DNA of 64,000 nucleotides from Euryodendron excelsum. Lineage: Eukaryota > Streptophyta > Magnoliopsida > Ericales > Pentaphylacaceae. Location: positions 27,458,318-27,522,317 of the forward strand of contig CM065379.1 of NCBI GenBank assembly GCA_033060915.1, written 5' to 3'. The translations under genes and the position numbers were made by a program. Below are positions 32,995 through 44,964 of the stretch, one piece after another; within the stretch, counting starts at the first letter, position 1, and each line of letters starts with the position of its first letter. Under the pieces are notes generated by a model. That model saw only the letters and a list, made by a program, of their open reading frames with translations, did no database searches and was not told where the DNA came from.

Positions 32995-35770
32995 ACTGTC
33001 GCGCCCAAATTTTCGCACTCGAGGAATACACACACAAGCAAGAAAAACACTGTACTCTCTCGTTAGAACTCACCCTCCTAGAAGAATGAATACGACTAGG
33101 TTTGAATTGCAAATAGATTTGAATAAAGGGCTTTTGGAAAACATTTTGAGTCGCCAACTAACTTGATTAATGTGAGTTAGGTCACCTAGAAACTAAGCAC
33201 AATTCGAAAACTACACTTAGGGTTTTTGAAAACGATTTTGAAAATACTTCCTCAAGAGAGGGTTTTTAGGAAAACAAGTTGTTTGGCAACCTTTGGAAAA
33301 CATTTAAGCCCTTTTTTGAAAATAAACTCTATTTTGGTCTTTGAAAACAGTGATTCTAGGTTCGGAGGTTGGTTACGTGTAGGGAAGACGCACTAAGCCA
33401 TCACTCTACCCTGCCCTTGCGGTACCTACATGTCTATTTACCCTAGATTCACCTATGAGAATCTTCAACTAACAAATGTTCAATCCTATTTACTTTAGAA
33501 AAGAAATGTTTAAAAAGAAACTAGCATGATGCATGATGTGCAAGTGCAAGAAAAGAGAGTTAGAAAATAGATTTGGAAATAGATTGATTTGAAAGAAATT
33601 TGAAAAGATAAATTTGAATTTGGAAAGTTTTAGAAATTGGAAATAGAAATTTGGAATTGAAAGTTTGAAATAGATCATGGAATTAGAAACTTGAAGAAGA
33701 TTGAAGAATTAGAGATTTGAAAGAGGTTGTGAAAATTGAAATTTGAAAAATGTTATGACCACACCCATGAAAGTTGCCTATGTATCCTTTTGGAGGAATT
33801 AGGTCAGTCGTAGTTTGGACTAGAGTCCGATAAAAAAAAAAAAGATTTGATTTGAAAAAGGATTTGATTTGAACTTAGAAGATTGGAAATTGGAAATTGG
33901 AATTGAAGGATTAGGAAATTGATTTGAAAAGATTGAGGTTTAGGAAACCTAGACTTAGGAAGATAGGATTTAGGAAAGACTTGAGACTTAAGAAAGATTT
34001 GATTCGACTGTTGGACTTGGAAGATTAGGAAAGATTGGATTTTGGAAGGGTTCGAATTAGGAAAGGTCCGATTTAGGAAAGTTTCAAAATAGGAAAGTTT
34101 CAATTTAGGAAAGTGTTATTTTTGGAAAGTTTCGTTTTAGGAAAGTTTTGAATTTGAAATGTTTTGAAATAGGAAAGTTTTGAAAGTTGGAAAGTTTAGA
34201 ATTTAGAAATGTTCAAATTTAGAAATTTTTAGATTTAAGAAGATTTGAAGTTTTGAATTTGGAAAGTTGAAATTTGAAAAGGGACGAAATTAAGAAAGGG
34301 TTGAATTAGGGAAGATTTGGAAGCCTAAGGTTTAAGGAAAGATTTGAAAGTTTAAGTTTAGGAAACTTAAGGTTTATGAAAAAACTAGATTAGGAAAAAG
34401 TTGAATTAGGAAAGATTTGGGTTTGGAAGGATTGAGATTCCTATTTCCTAAAGCAAGGGATTGGATTTTGTTTCTAAAAAGAGATGTTTCGATTTTGTTT
34501 CAAAAAACGGAGGATATGATCTAGTTTCCTAAAGGGAAGATTGGATTTAGTTTCCTAAAGGGAATATTGGATTTGACATGGATTTGGAAAGGGAAGTTTT
34601 AGAAACCTGAGATTTGGAAGACTATAGTTTTGATGTAGAAAATAGGTTTTGGAAATATATAGTTTGGATGTGAAAAAGGGACATTTTGGAAACCTAGGTT
34701 TTAAGCCAAGTTCGAAAATCATGTTTTTGGAAAGAAAATTAGGGTTTCCTAATTATTAGCTCTAGGGCTTGACTTGGACTCTAAGGAAAGAGTTTTTCGA
34801 AAAATGCGTTTTTGAAAAGGAAGATTTTTAGAAGGAAATCCTAGAGAGGAGTTTTTAGAAAGGGATATTTTTTGAAAGAAATCCTAGAGAGGAGTTTTAG
34901 GAAAGTAAACTTGAAAGGAGTTTTGAGGAAAGATATTTTTGAAAAGAGATTGTTGGAAAGGAGTTTTTGGAAAACAATTTTGGAAAGGAGATTGGAGAGA
35001 GTTTTCTAAGAAGGAAACCTAGGGAGTGTTTTTAGGAAAGGAATTTTGAAGAGAGTGTTTTGGAAAGGAGTTGAAAAGGAAGTTTGAAAATAGATTTTTG
35101 GAGGGAGTTTTTGGAAAACAATTTTGGAAAGGAATTTGAAGAAGATGATTGGAGAGAATTTTTAGAAAGTATGTTGAAAGAGAGGTTTTTTGAAGGAGAG
35201 ATTTGAAAAGAGAGTTTTTAGAAAGTATATAAAATATCTCACTTTCCTAAAGCGATTCTAACCATAAGAAGATTAGAACCACTTTACGATAGTGGTTTTG
35301 AAAGCAACAATGTTTTGAAAATATGAACCATATTAGTCACTTTAAATGTAATACTTTTCTAAAGCAACCCTAGCCATGAAAAGGCTAGAATCACCCTAGG
35401 ATTGTGATTTTAAAAATAAGTTTTGAAAAAGAAGATTTTGAAGTAAGCTTTTGAAAACGAGTTTGAAAATGAATTTTGGAAGAATGCAAGATCATGATAT
35501 GCACAATCCAAACTGGGGGTCGTGAACATACAAGGTTAAGGCTTCACCACATAATCAAGGGGGCCAAACCCACGTGGTCTCCGGTTAGACTAAAAGAAAG
35601 CCCCCGACATGGTGACTCTCCAATAGCCTAATCCTACACATGGAATGGGAATTCCCTTGTTTCAAGCATGCAAGAAGGGGGGAAGAAGATGAGGGATTAA
35701 AATAGAAGAAAACCCAAGTGGGTTCAGAGGGAGAAAAGAGGGGGGAAGATGCGTAAACGTAAATAAGAAA

Positions 35771-35779
35771 ACTTACCTT
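35771..35779 (-). other. Splice-donor-like site AAG/GTAAGT in the E1 5' LTR
   Basis: It is a perfect match to the plant 5' splice consensus, about 310 nt downstream of the TATA box. The other copies read AAG/GTAGG at 6957, 21830, 25643, 40233, 48977, 51418 and 61256. No acceptor was identified. Confidence 0.5.
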
Positions 35780-36081
35780 GTGTCTTCTTTATTTTGCTTA
35801 GCTTTGGGCGCTTTGCTTTGCTTGTCTTGCTTCGGTCTTCACTTCAGTCTTCAAGAGCTTGTCTTCAATCTTCAAAGTTTCAGATTGCAGCACTTCAAGT
35901 CTTTAAAGGAGGCTTTGGAGGCTAGTGTATGAGTGCATAGAAGTGTATGTGAGTGTATAGGAGGCTAGGGTTTGGAAAACCTAAGGAGACTAGGGTTTAG
36001 AGAGGCTACGAGCTCTGTAAATAGAAAAGTAAGGTTTTTAGACTGAGTTTGCGGACCTTTTTCATGCTCGAGGAGGCTCTG

Positions 36082-36089
36082 TATTTATA
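36082..36089 (-). promoter_or_regulatory. TATA box of the E1 5' LTR
   Basis: TATAAATA on the minus strand with the family context TATAAATACAGAGCC. Transcription would start near 36055 and run towards the PBS. Confidence 0.75.
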
Positions 36090-37393
36090 GACAAGGGAAT
36101 GAACTAGCGCCTATTGCAGTGGCACCAACCAATTAGGAAAGCTTTAAGGTCAGTAAGTAACATATCGTCAGAAGATTTGGGCGCCTATACTAGTGACTAC
36201 CATGCAATTTTTAGCCTAGCTTCACTAAGAGTGACTCCGGAAGGGCTGGGAATGATTTAAGGGACCGGGAATGGCCCGGAAGGCCAGAAAGGGACACGAA
36301 TCCTTAGAATAGGGTCCCAGAGGTAATGGACTTGGAAAAGGATGACAAGATTTATCGGAAGGGTTGACCGGGCCATTAAGGGCAAAACGGTCAACTGGAT
36401 TGAAAAGCTGTTGGGATAGACTTAGAATGTCCCAGAAGAGGACTCGAGATTTAGAAACATTATTTAGAATGTTCCCAAAGCCTACCGGCTTGATAACCAG
36501 AGCCGGTGTGGTCGGAAAAGGTGACCGGCACACCAGGGACAAAACGGTCATTTTGCACCGAGTTTATCGGAACTGATTCGTAATGATCTAGAAAGATAAA
36601 GGAAGGTCGGGAATGCTATAAGAAGCATTCTTGGGAGATTACCGGTTTGATACCCAGAGCCGGTGTGGTTAGAAAAAAGGTGATTGGCCCAACAGGGGCA
36701 AAATAGTCATTCTGCACCAGGTTCGCCGGAACTGACTCGGAATGCTCCGGAAAGATAATAGAAGGTTGAGAACACTATAAGAAGTATTCTCGGGAGGCTA
36801 CCAGTTTGATACCTAGAGCCGGTGTGGTTCCCGAGACATTCGGATGCCTAGGGGCAAAATAGTCATCTTGACCGGAAAGTCCAGAATTACCCCGAAACTG
36901 ACTAGAAAGCACCTAATCATGCCGAATTTCTTTTAAGACAATCCTAGAAGGGGTGGACTTAGCATTTTGAGGACTCAGGTGTGTTCTCGAGAAACGTGTC
37001 AAAAAATGGCCCTAGGGACAGTTTGGTAATTTTTCACCAAAGTGGGCTAGCAGGCACCGGTGTTGATCTGGGTCTTCAGTGTTTCCACCACTCGGACGAC
37101 TGTCTCGTGATATAGGGGTTTGTTGACAATTCCCTATATCGACCTACTTGTGAGTATTTCCACTACTCTAACGGTTGCAATGTTTACGAGTACTTCTGTT
37201 ACTCTGACGATTCGTGATCATTCCCGAGACTGCCTGATCTCAGGAACTGCTAAAGGGACTTAGGCCTGAGAAGTCAACTTTCTCGGAAGGCGTACCTGAA
37301 ACGGACATTTCTGCATTGGCGGGCTAGCTGGCGCCAAAGGTGGACCGTTCTACCATCTAGGGGACTTGGGGTCTCATCCCGATCAATAGGTTT

Positions 37394-37945
37394 AAAAGGG
37401 GACTTACCGTCTTCGGAAAGACGTGCCTAATTTGAATTGGAAAGGGGTCTTATCATCTTTAGCAAGACGCGCCTGATTTGGAATTGGAAAAGGGACTTAC
37501 CGTTTCCGGAAAGGCATGCCTGAATTGGAATTGGAAAGAGGACTTACTATTTTTGAAAAGATGTGCCTAATTTGGAATTAGAAAGGGGTTTTATCTTCTT
37601 TGGAATGACGTGCCTAATTAGGAATTGGAAAGGGGACTTACTGTCTTCAAAAAGACACACCTGATTTGGAATTGAAAATAAGACTTACCGTCTTCGGAAA
37701 GACGTGCCTATTGGAATTGGAAAGGGGTCTTATCGTCTTCAGAAAGACGCACCTGATTGAATATGGAAGGAGACTTACCGCCTTCGGAAAGACACACCTG
37801 ATTTGGAATTGGAAAGGGGACTTACTGTTTTCGGAAAGACGTGCTTATTGGAATTGTAAAGGGGTCTTATCATCTTCGGAAAGACGCGCTTGATTGAATA
37901 TGGAAAGGGGACTTACTGTCTTTGGAAAGACGTGCCTGATTTGGA
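37394..37945. repeat. 47-bp tandem array in U3 of the E1 5' LTR
   Basis: About twelve units of the GGGGACTTACCGTCTTCGGA type, matching the array in the 3' LTR (8683-9262). The copy number was therefore already high when E1 inserted. Confidence 0.85.
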
Positions 37946-40540
37946 ACTGGTCCAAACAATGCCCCTAAGGGCATTTTGGTTATTTTTCCACTACTTAGGC
38001 CTGGTGGGCCTGCGAAGCGATGGATAGACGAGATTAGGCTTGGAAAGTTGATTTCGATTGGAATACGTCCATATTGACTTGAGTACAAGTCTGGACGGAC
38101 CATAAACTGCCGAGCGATAAAAAATGGGGTGCTTACAATTGAAAATAGAGATTTGAAAATAGAAATTTGGAATTGGAAGTTTGAAATAGATCATAGAATT
38201 GGAAGTTGGAAAAAAGTTATGGAAATAGAAGTTTGAAAAAGGTGGTGACTGCACCCATGATGGTTGCCTATGAATCTTTTTTGAGGAATCAGGTCAGTCG
38301 TAATTCGGACAAGAGTCCAATAGAAAATAGATTTTTGATTTGAAAAATGATTTGATTTGAACTTAGAATAGAAGATTGAAAATTGAAATTTGGAATTAGA
38401 AAGATTGAACTTTGATTTGGATAGATAGAACTTGGAAGAAAGATTTGAACTTGTTTTGGAAAGATTGAGATTTAGGAAACCTAGACTTAGGAAACATAAG
38501 ATTTAGGAAGGACTTGAGATTAAGAAAGATTTGACTCGAATGTTGGATTTGGAAGATTAAGGAAAGATTGGATTTAGGAAATATTCGCATTAGGAAAGTT
38601 CATTTTAGAAAAGTTCCGTTTTAGGAAAGATTCGATTTAGGAAAGTTTTGGTTTAAGAAAGTTTTAAAATATGAAAGGTTTTGAAACAGGAAAGGTTTCA
38701 TTTTAAGAAACTTTTGAAATTGGAACGTTTTGAAAGCAAGAAAGTTTTGAGTTTAGAAACGTTTTAGATTTGGAAAGATTTGAAGTTTTGGAAAGTTTAA
38801 AATTTTAGAAGGATTCAAAGTTTGAGTTTTAGAAATTCTTGAAATTAGGAAAGGTTTGAATTTAAGAAAGATTTGAAGATTTATATTTGGAAAGTTAAGA
38901 TTTGGAAAAGGGATGGAATTAGGAAAGGGTTGAATTAGGAAAGATTTGGAAGCTTAAAGTTTAACGAAAGATTTGAAAGTTTTGGTTTAGGAAACTTATG
39001 GTTTAGGAAGGTATGAGATTAGGAAAGAGTGAATTAGAAAAGGTTTAGAGTAGGAAGGATTGAGATTCCAATTTCCTGAAATAAGGGATTAGATTTTGTT
39101 TCTAAAAGATGTGTTTTGATTTTGTTTTAAAAAACGGAGGATAGGATCTAGTTTTCTAAATGGGGGAGATTAGATTTGGTTTTCTAAAGGGAAGATTTGA
39201 TTTGGCATGGAATTGGAAAGAAGGAGTTTTAGAAACCTCAGATTTCGAAGACTATAGTTTTGTCGTAGAAAATAGGTTTTGGAAACTTATGATTTAGATG
39301 TAAAGGAGGAGGTTTTGGAAACCTAGGTTTTGAGACTAGATTGGAAATCATACTTTTGGGAAGGAAAATTAGGGTTTCCTAATTGTTGGCTCTAGGGTTT
39401 AACTTAGACTCTAAGAAAAGAGATTTTTGGAAAGTGAGTTTTTAGAAAGGGAGATTTTGAAGAGAGAGTTTTTGGAAAGCAACACTTTGAGAGAGTTTTT
39501 GGAAAAGGATTTTGGGAAAGAGATTTTTGAAAAGACTTGTTTAGGAAGGAAACTTAAGGAGCGTTTTTAGAAAATGAACTTTGAGGAGAGTATTTTAGAA
39601 AGGAGTTTCAAAAAGAGTTTTTGAAAATTAGATTTTTGGAGGGCATTTTTGAAAAACAATTTTGGGAAGAAGATTGGAGAGAGTTTTTAGAAAGTATATA
39701 AAATATCTCACTTTCCTAAAATGATTCTAACCATAAGAAGGTTAGAACCATTTTAAGATAGTGGTTTTGAAAACAATAATGTTTTGAAAATATGGACCAT
39801 ATTAGTCACTTTAAATGTAACACTTTCCTAAAGCAGCCCTAGCCATGGAAAGGCTAGAATCACCTTAGGATTGTGATTTTGAAAAAGAAAATTTTGATGC
39901 AAGTTTTGAAAACGAGTTTGAAAATGAATTTTGGAAGAATGCAAGATCATGATATGCACAATGCAAGTTGGGGTCGTGAACATACAAGGTTAAGGCTTCC
40001 CCACATAATCAAGGGGGACCGAACCCACGTGATCTTCAGTTAGTCTAAAAGAAAGCCCCTAACACGGTGACCTTTCAATAGCCTAATCCTACATATGGAC
40101 CTGTAAGTCCCTTGTTTCAAGCATGCAAGAAAGCGGGGAAAGAAAATGAGGGATTAAAATAGAAGAAAACCCAAGTGGGTTCTGAGAGAGAAGAAAGAGG
40201 GGGAAGATGCGTAAACTTAAATAGAGATCCTACCTTATGTCTTCTTTATTTGATTTGTTTGGTGTGCTTTGCTTTTCTTGCTTTACTTCGGTTTTTGCTT
40301 CAGTCTTCATCTTGATCTTTGAGAGCTTCGGATTACAGCACTTCAAGTCTTCAAAGGAGGCTTTGGAGGTTAGTGTATGAGTGTATGGGAGTATATAAGA
40401 GCTAGGGTTTAGTGTATGGTGGCTAGGGTTTGAAAAACCTAACGAAGATTAGGGTTTAGGGAGGCTACGAGCTCTGTATATTGAAGAGTAGGGTTTTTAG
40501 ACTGAGTTTACGGATCCTTGTCACGCTGGAGGAGGCTCTG

Positions 40541-40548
40541 TATTTATA
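40541..40548 (-). promoter_or_regulatory. TATA box of L0
   Basis: TATAAATA on the minus strand; the donor-like AAG/GTAGG is at 40233. Confidence 0.7.
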
Positions 40549-42154
40549 GAGAGAAGAATGACCTGGCGCTTGTTGTAGTGGCACTAGGCCAAAAAACCTT
40601 ATGGTAGTGCTAGGCCAAATTTTGGCGCCACTACCACTTAGGAAAGTTTTAAGGTTGGCAAGCAACGTATCTTTAGAAGATTTGGGCACCTGTACTAGTG
40701 ACTACCATGCAATTTTTAGCCTGGCTTCACTAGGAGTGGCTCTTGAAGGTCTGGGAAGGATTTAAAGGACCGGGAATGGCCCGGAAGGCCAGAAAAGGGC
40801 AGGAACCCTTAAAATAGGGTCCCTAGGGTAATGAACTTGAAAAAGGATGTTAGGGTTTGTTAGAGGGGTCGACCGGGCCATTAGAGGCAAAACAGTCAAC
40901 CAGGCCAGAGAGCTGCTAGGACGGACTTAGAATGTCCCGGAAGAAGACTTCAAAATTTGGAAACATTTAGAATGTTCCCTAAGGCTACCGGTTTGATATC
41001 CAGAGCCGATGTGGTTGGAAAAGGCGACCAGCCCACCAGAAGTAAAACGGTTATTTCGCACTGGGTTTGCCGGAACTGACTCGGAGTGATCTAGAAAGAT
41101 AATGAAAGGTCAGGAATACTATAAGAAGCATTCTCGGGAGGTTACCGGTTTGATACCCAGAGCTGGTGTGGTTCTTGGGGCGTTCGGATGCCTAGGGGCA
41201 AAATGGTCATCTTGATCGAAAAGTCTCGGAATTGGCCCAAAATTGACTAGAAGGCACTTAATCATGCCGGATTGCCTTTAAGACAATCTTGGAAAGGTGG
41301 ACTTATCATTCTGAGGACTTAGGTACTTTCTCGAGAAACATACCGAAAATGGTCCTAGGGGTAGTTTGGTCATTTTTCATCGAAGTGGGCTAGCAGGCAC
41401 CAATGTTAACCTGGTTTTGAGTGTTTCCGACACTCTGACAGCGGTCCTGTGATACAGGGGTTTGTTGGCAATTCCTTATATCGACCTGTTTACAAGTACT
41501 TCCACTACTCTGACGGTTGCGATGTTTATGAGTGCTTCCGTTACTCTGAGGGTTCGTGATCATTCCCAAGACTGCTTGATCTTGGGAAGCTGCTAAATAG
41601 ACTTAACGCCTGAGGAATCAACTTTCTCGAAAGGCGTGCTAAAACAGACATTTCTAAATTAGCAGGCTAGCAGGCGCCAAAGGTGGACCGTTCTACCATC
41701 TAGGGGACTTGGGGTCTCGTCCTGGTTGATGAGTTTGAAGGGACTTACCATTCCAAAGACTTTACTCAGAAATGTGCCAAATTGGATGGTCTTACCATCT
41801 TGAAGAATCAACTTTCTCGAAAGGTGTGCCAAATTTAATTGGAATTAGAATTAGAATTGGAATTGAAAATGGAATTGGAAAGGAGACTTACCGTCTTCAG
41901 AAAGACGTGCCCGTTGGAATTGGACCGAACATTACCCCCAATGGCATTTTGGTCATTTTGCCACTATTCGGGCCCTGCGGGCCCTTGAAGTGGTTTGATT
42001 GACGGGATTAGACTTGAAAAGTTAATTTGACTCAGAATATGTCCACAGGATTAGACTTGAAAAGTTGATTTGACTCAGAATATGTCCACGTTGACTTGAA
42101 TACAAGTTTGGACGGACTGTAGATTGCTGAACGGTAAAAAATGGGGTGCTTACA

Positions 42155-42583
42155 GCTTGGTTATGGGGTATTTGAAAGGAAGGGATGAAGGCTCAAAATA
42201 TTTTACTTTTATTTGGCTTTTTAGGACCTATGATCACTTTGGACTGCTAGACTCACTGTCTTATTGTTGCTCGCTTTCTATTTTTCCCTTTTTGCTTTTG
42301 GATTTAAACATACCTTGGCTCTTTTGTTTATGATCCCAAACTATCACTTTTGCACCATGGTGTTCTTATAGATTTTCACCAGGTTGACAGTTTTTTTTTG
42401 TATTTTGCCATGCCTCCACCCTTTTATTCATAGCGTCTTTTCATATTTTTGCTATATCAATAAGGTCATGCTTTTTTTTTTTAAAAACTTGGGCACTTCT
42501 TAAACCTATATTCGCTCTTTATTTCCCTTATCCTATTTACTCTATCTCAACCCATTGTGGGCAATGATCATTAGGTCAGGTTT
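42155..42583 (-). mobile_element. E0 internal region, 3' tail
   Basis: The sequence continues from 3506 once L0 is removed. It is T-rich with no gene. It matches E1 from 17048 and E3 from about 54210 (GAAGGGAT...GGCTCAAA). Confidence 0.7.
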
Positions 42584-43350
42584 TCAAAGGAAAATAATTG
42601 GCTTAACTGGGTTTTGCAAGGGGATGCTTTTAATTGTATGGTAAAAGAATTGAGGGCCACTCTTCATTTCAATCATTGCTATCATTGCTTTGTCAGAGTT
42701 TTTGATTACACATAATAGTGCTTTACCTAATCTGAGTGCTGTAAAGATTTCTTCTTCCACTTTTGCTTGGATCAATGCTTTTCCTGACATGATTTTGTGA
42801 ACCAAGAACAAGTCTTTGTAGTTGTAGGCGAACTTACGTTTGGCTTTCTGTCGATAAAATCACCTTCTTTGAATTGGCGGGGCTTGTGTTGAAGGTTCAA
42901 TGCATCTTTAATATCATTAGACATGATTGAGGGCTGTCATTCTCTTTTCTTCTAGGAGACAAAGTTGTTTACGCTAGCTTTTGATCCAGTCTACTTCAAT
43001 GAGTTGAATTCCCATGGGGACTCTGAGAGAGAGGATTTTTACTAGGACTGCCTCATTGCTTTAGACTAAGGAGAATAGCGGTGCCCCATTTGAGATTCTG
43101 ATTGAGCTTCTATACACCATCAATGCAAAGGATAGCTGCTCGTGTCAATCCTTGTGGTTGTCATTTTTCTTGCGAAGGATTCTATAGATGCTTTTTGTTT
43201 TGCTGCTTCAATGGTTTCATTTGCTTGTGGACTGTAGGCTACCAAGTTATGGGGATCGATCCGGAAGGTTTGACGATATTTTGCCATTGCGTTATTGTTG
43301 AGGATGCTTGCATTATCTACAATGATGGAGTTGAGGAGGCCGAGTCTGTA
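42584..43350 (-). pseudogene. Tat/Ogre-like integrase C-terminal remnant in E0
   Basis: The minus strand from about 43345 reads LGLLNSIIVDNASILNNNAM, then HNLVAYSPQANETIEAAKQK. After a frameshift near 43155 it reads HEQLSFALMVYRSSIRISNG and SLRVPMGIQLIEVDWIKS, then LLEEKRMTALNHV, KPRQFKEGDF and LVHKIMSGKALIQAKVEEE. This is the order of a Tat/Ogre integrase: second catalytic Asp (DNAS), catalytic Glu in the ANE.IEAA block, the YRTS.R.S.GA.P.SLVYG stretch, and the C-terminal KPR.F..GD..L region. Integrase inserts the DNA copy. Several stops and at least two frameshifts disable it. It shows that E0 once had a pol gene that E1 lacks. Confidence 0.8.
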
Positions 43351-43858
43351 AGGGACATTTAGAAGTCTCTAGGGTCAAAAGATGCCAAACGTTGGATACC
43401 CTGCAAGTTTTATTTTTCTGAAAAAGATTTTAGCACCACAAATAAAGCATTTCATGATCAAGAGTCATTTATTTCATATTAGCCCGTTGTGTACTTGATA
43501 TTTACATGATCCTTTGATAAGTTAAAATCAAGGGGTTCCTCCTATAGGCTTTACCAAGGCCTTTAGGGTCTAGGAATATGAAAGGCAGTCCAATTTATCA
43601 ACTTTTATCTAATGCTGCTTAAAGAAGATAAGGTGATGTTGAGCGATTAGTGCCTAGGGCTGAGTCATCTCTTTTATGGAATAATCAAGGGACTCCTCTA
43701 GGATTTGAACTAATTTGCAGGAATGGTAGACTATTGGTATGCTATTTGCTGCTTAATAGTTGAATTTCTGGTCGACCCTTTTGCTTAGTCTCCTTTTGAA
43801 GAGGACAATACCCATCCTACAAGTATGATGCTAACCATTGAATTGTTGTAGATGAAGA
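43351..43858 (-). mobile_element. E0 pol region, RT/RNase H not recognisable
   Basis: About 500 bp lie between the protease-RT linker and the integrase remnant. An intact RT and RNase H would need about 2 kb, so most has been deleted. No RT motif (such as the YxDD box) is visible in any minus-strand frame. Confidence 0.55.
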
Positions 43859-44110
43859 TCACCCTATAGCTGTGCCCCTAGTCCTTTCCCCATGTTGAAA
43901 GCCTTTACTGTTGAGTTGGTTAACGACCATGTTCTTAACTGTCGAATGATTGAAATGAGCTGAATCTTTTTGGGCAATTGACATGCGTTTGAAAGCTTGA
44001 AAGTTGGAGGGTTCTTTAATGGCAATGCATGGGGCTGACAGAATTTTGCAAATCATGAAGTCTTCTTCCATATGGATGGTGATTGTTGTGACATGGCGTG
44101 GAGGTAACAT
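43859..44110 (-). pseudogene. Tat/Ogre-like pol fragment between protease and RT (E0)
   Basis: An open minus-strand frame of 83 codons has TITIHMEEDFMIC, EPSNFQAFKRMSIAQK and STVKNMVVNQLNSKGFQHG. In Tat/Ogre polyproteins, a segment with I.T...EED...C, then F..FK, then a G-patch-like M...G...G.GLG stretch precedes RT. The Gly-rich end is decayed. The position upstream of the integrase remnant on the same strand agrees. The call rests on this pattern and the gene order. Confidence 0.5.
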
Positions 44111-44964
44111 TTTGTAGATAGATAGCCAATTCTTCTTACTCTTCGATGTAGGTTCGGCCTCTTCCCATAACTGAGCTTATCCTTGCATGAATTTGAATTG
44201 GGCAGGATGCTAGAGTGGTTCTATGAGTTCAATTATGCTCTTTGACCTGGAAAAAGAAAAAGAAAAACAAAGTCTTGTTAGCATGTGGAGTTGAAGGTTT
44301 TATGCAATGTATATCCTATGGAGGTCCCTTCTTTGAGGGAATCTAGGCATGATGATGAGTGCATTTGGAGGTGGGGTTTTGCCCCTATTATGTAATACAA
44401 TACCTCTTCGACATGGGCTGGTTAATGTTTCTTTGTTTGGGCAATCCCGCCTCCACGGACGGAGAGGGATTTGGGCCCCTCTCGAGACCTGGTTCTATGC
44501 ATGCCATGAATCCTTAGGGTTGAGAAACCCTTATAAGTTTTTGTAGGTTCGATTGACATGACATTGGATTGCCCTTTTCTCTCTACGGTTAATAAGAATG
44601 CAAGGAGTTGAGTTTCTTGGAACTCTTTTCATGGAATAGATATGAATGTATGAGCATAATGGAAGTGAATATGTAAGAAACATGATAATAGTAATGAATG
44701 GTTTAAAAGACCCCCTTATTGTCTTGCTTCTGCCTTCAGTTCTCTTAGCGCTCGGAGAGGAAAGGGGGGGGGGGGGGGGGGGGAGAGGATAGAAGACAAG
44801 AAAAAGGGATAAGTTAGTGTTTTAATTTGAAAGGTTTTATACAATGTATGTCCTAGGGGTGCCCCTACTTTGAGAGGAAGACTAAACATAATGCATTTGG
44901 TTCACTTTTTAAAAATAGGAATTTTGCCCCTGTATGCAGATACCTTACCGTTTGAGTGATACAT
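44111..44964 (-). mobile_element. E0 internal region resembling the E1 leader, with a G20 run
   Basis: No gene. Two partly repeated blocks (44290-44410 and 44815-44955) both resemble E1 30290-30420, so there is a local duplication. Other parts match E1 30710-30930. A run of 20 G lies at 44764-44783. The sequence stops at about 44964, where it abuts mid-LTR sequence without a target duplication. This is a deletion joint. Confidence 0.65.
44764..44783 (+). repeat. G20 homopolymer
   Basis: Twenty consecutive G follow AAA. Such runs are rare in plant DNA and prone to length errors in sequencing. The true length is uncertain. Confidence 0.9.

Larger units (their letters stand above)
4168..38137 (-). 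mobile_element. E1: complete two-LTR, non-autonomous Tat/Ogre-like element with nested insertions
   Basis: E1 has a 3' LTR (4168-9450), internal region (9451-32996), PBS and 5' LTR (32997-38137). The flanks ATTGG (4163-4167) and ATTGA (38138-38142) fit a 5-bp target duplication with one later change. With N1, S1/S2 and S3 removed, the internal region is about 7.8 kb. In transcription order (right to left) it holds the PBS, a leader, a gag remnant (about 30070-29351, continued at 18760-18366), a 1.9 kb spacer without recognisable pol, then the antisense PMD gene. Protease, RT, RNase H and integrase are not visible, so it probably moved with help from another element. Extra antisense frames near the 3' LTR are known in Tat-lineage elements. 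Confidence 0.9.
32997..38137 (-). repeat. E1 5' LTR (5.14 kb)
   Basis: It starts (on +) TGTCGCGCCCAAATTTTCGC and ends GGGGTGCTTACA. On the minus strand the TATA box is at 36082-36089. This gives U3 about 2.05 kb and R-U5 about 3.1 kb, an unusually long transcribed leader. The donor-like sequence is the best of all copies: CAAG/GTAAGT at 35776. The 47-bp array is at 37394-37945. It differs from the 3' LTR at many positions, mostly transitions, so E1 is not recent. Confidence 0.92.
3507..42154 (-). mobile_element. L0: family A solo LTR, split by E1
   Basis: The LTR begins TGTCGTTCTCAGATTTTTCG at 3507, breaks at 4167, resumes at 38143 and ends GGGGTGCTTACA at 42154; its own length is about 4.67 kb. 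Target duplication GCTTG is present at 3502-3506 and 42155-42159. No PBS or internal region adjoins either end, so it is a solo LTR left by LTR-LTR recombination. The break is filled by E1. The two halves join in mid-LTR sequence (ATTGGAAATAGAGATTT) that is uninterrupted in the E1 3' LTR near 4795. Its minus-strand TATA box at 40541 and donor-like site at 40233 are intact. Confidence 0.9.

Noticed and set aside
32997..42154. A single 9-kb LTR from 32997 to 42154
   Set aside because: A complete LTR end lies at 38137 and the following sequence restarts in mid-LTR; the two parts belong to E1 and L0.
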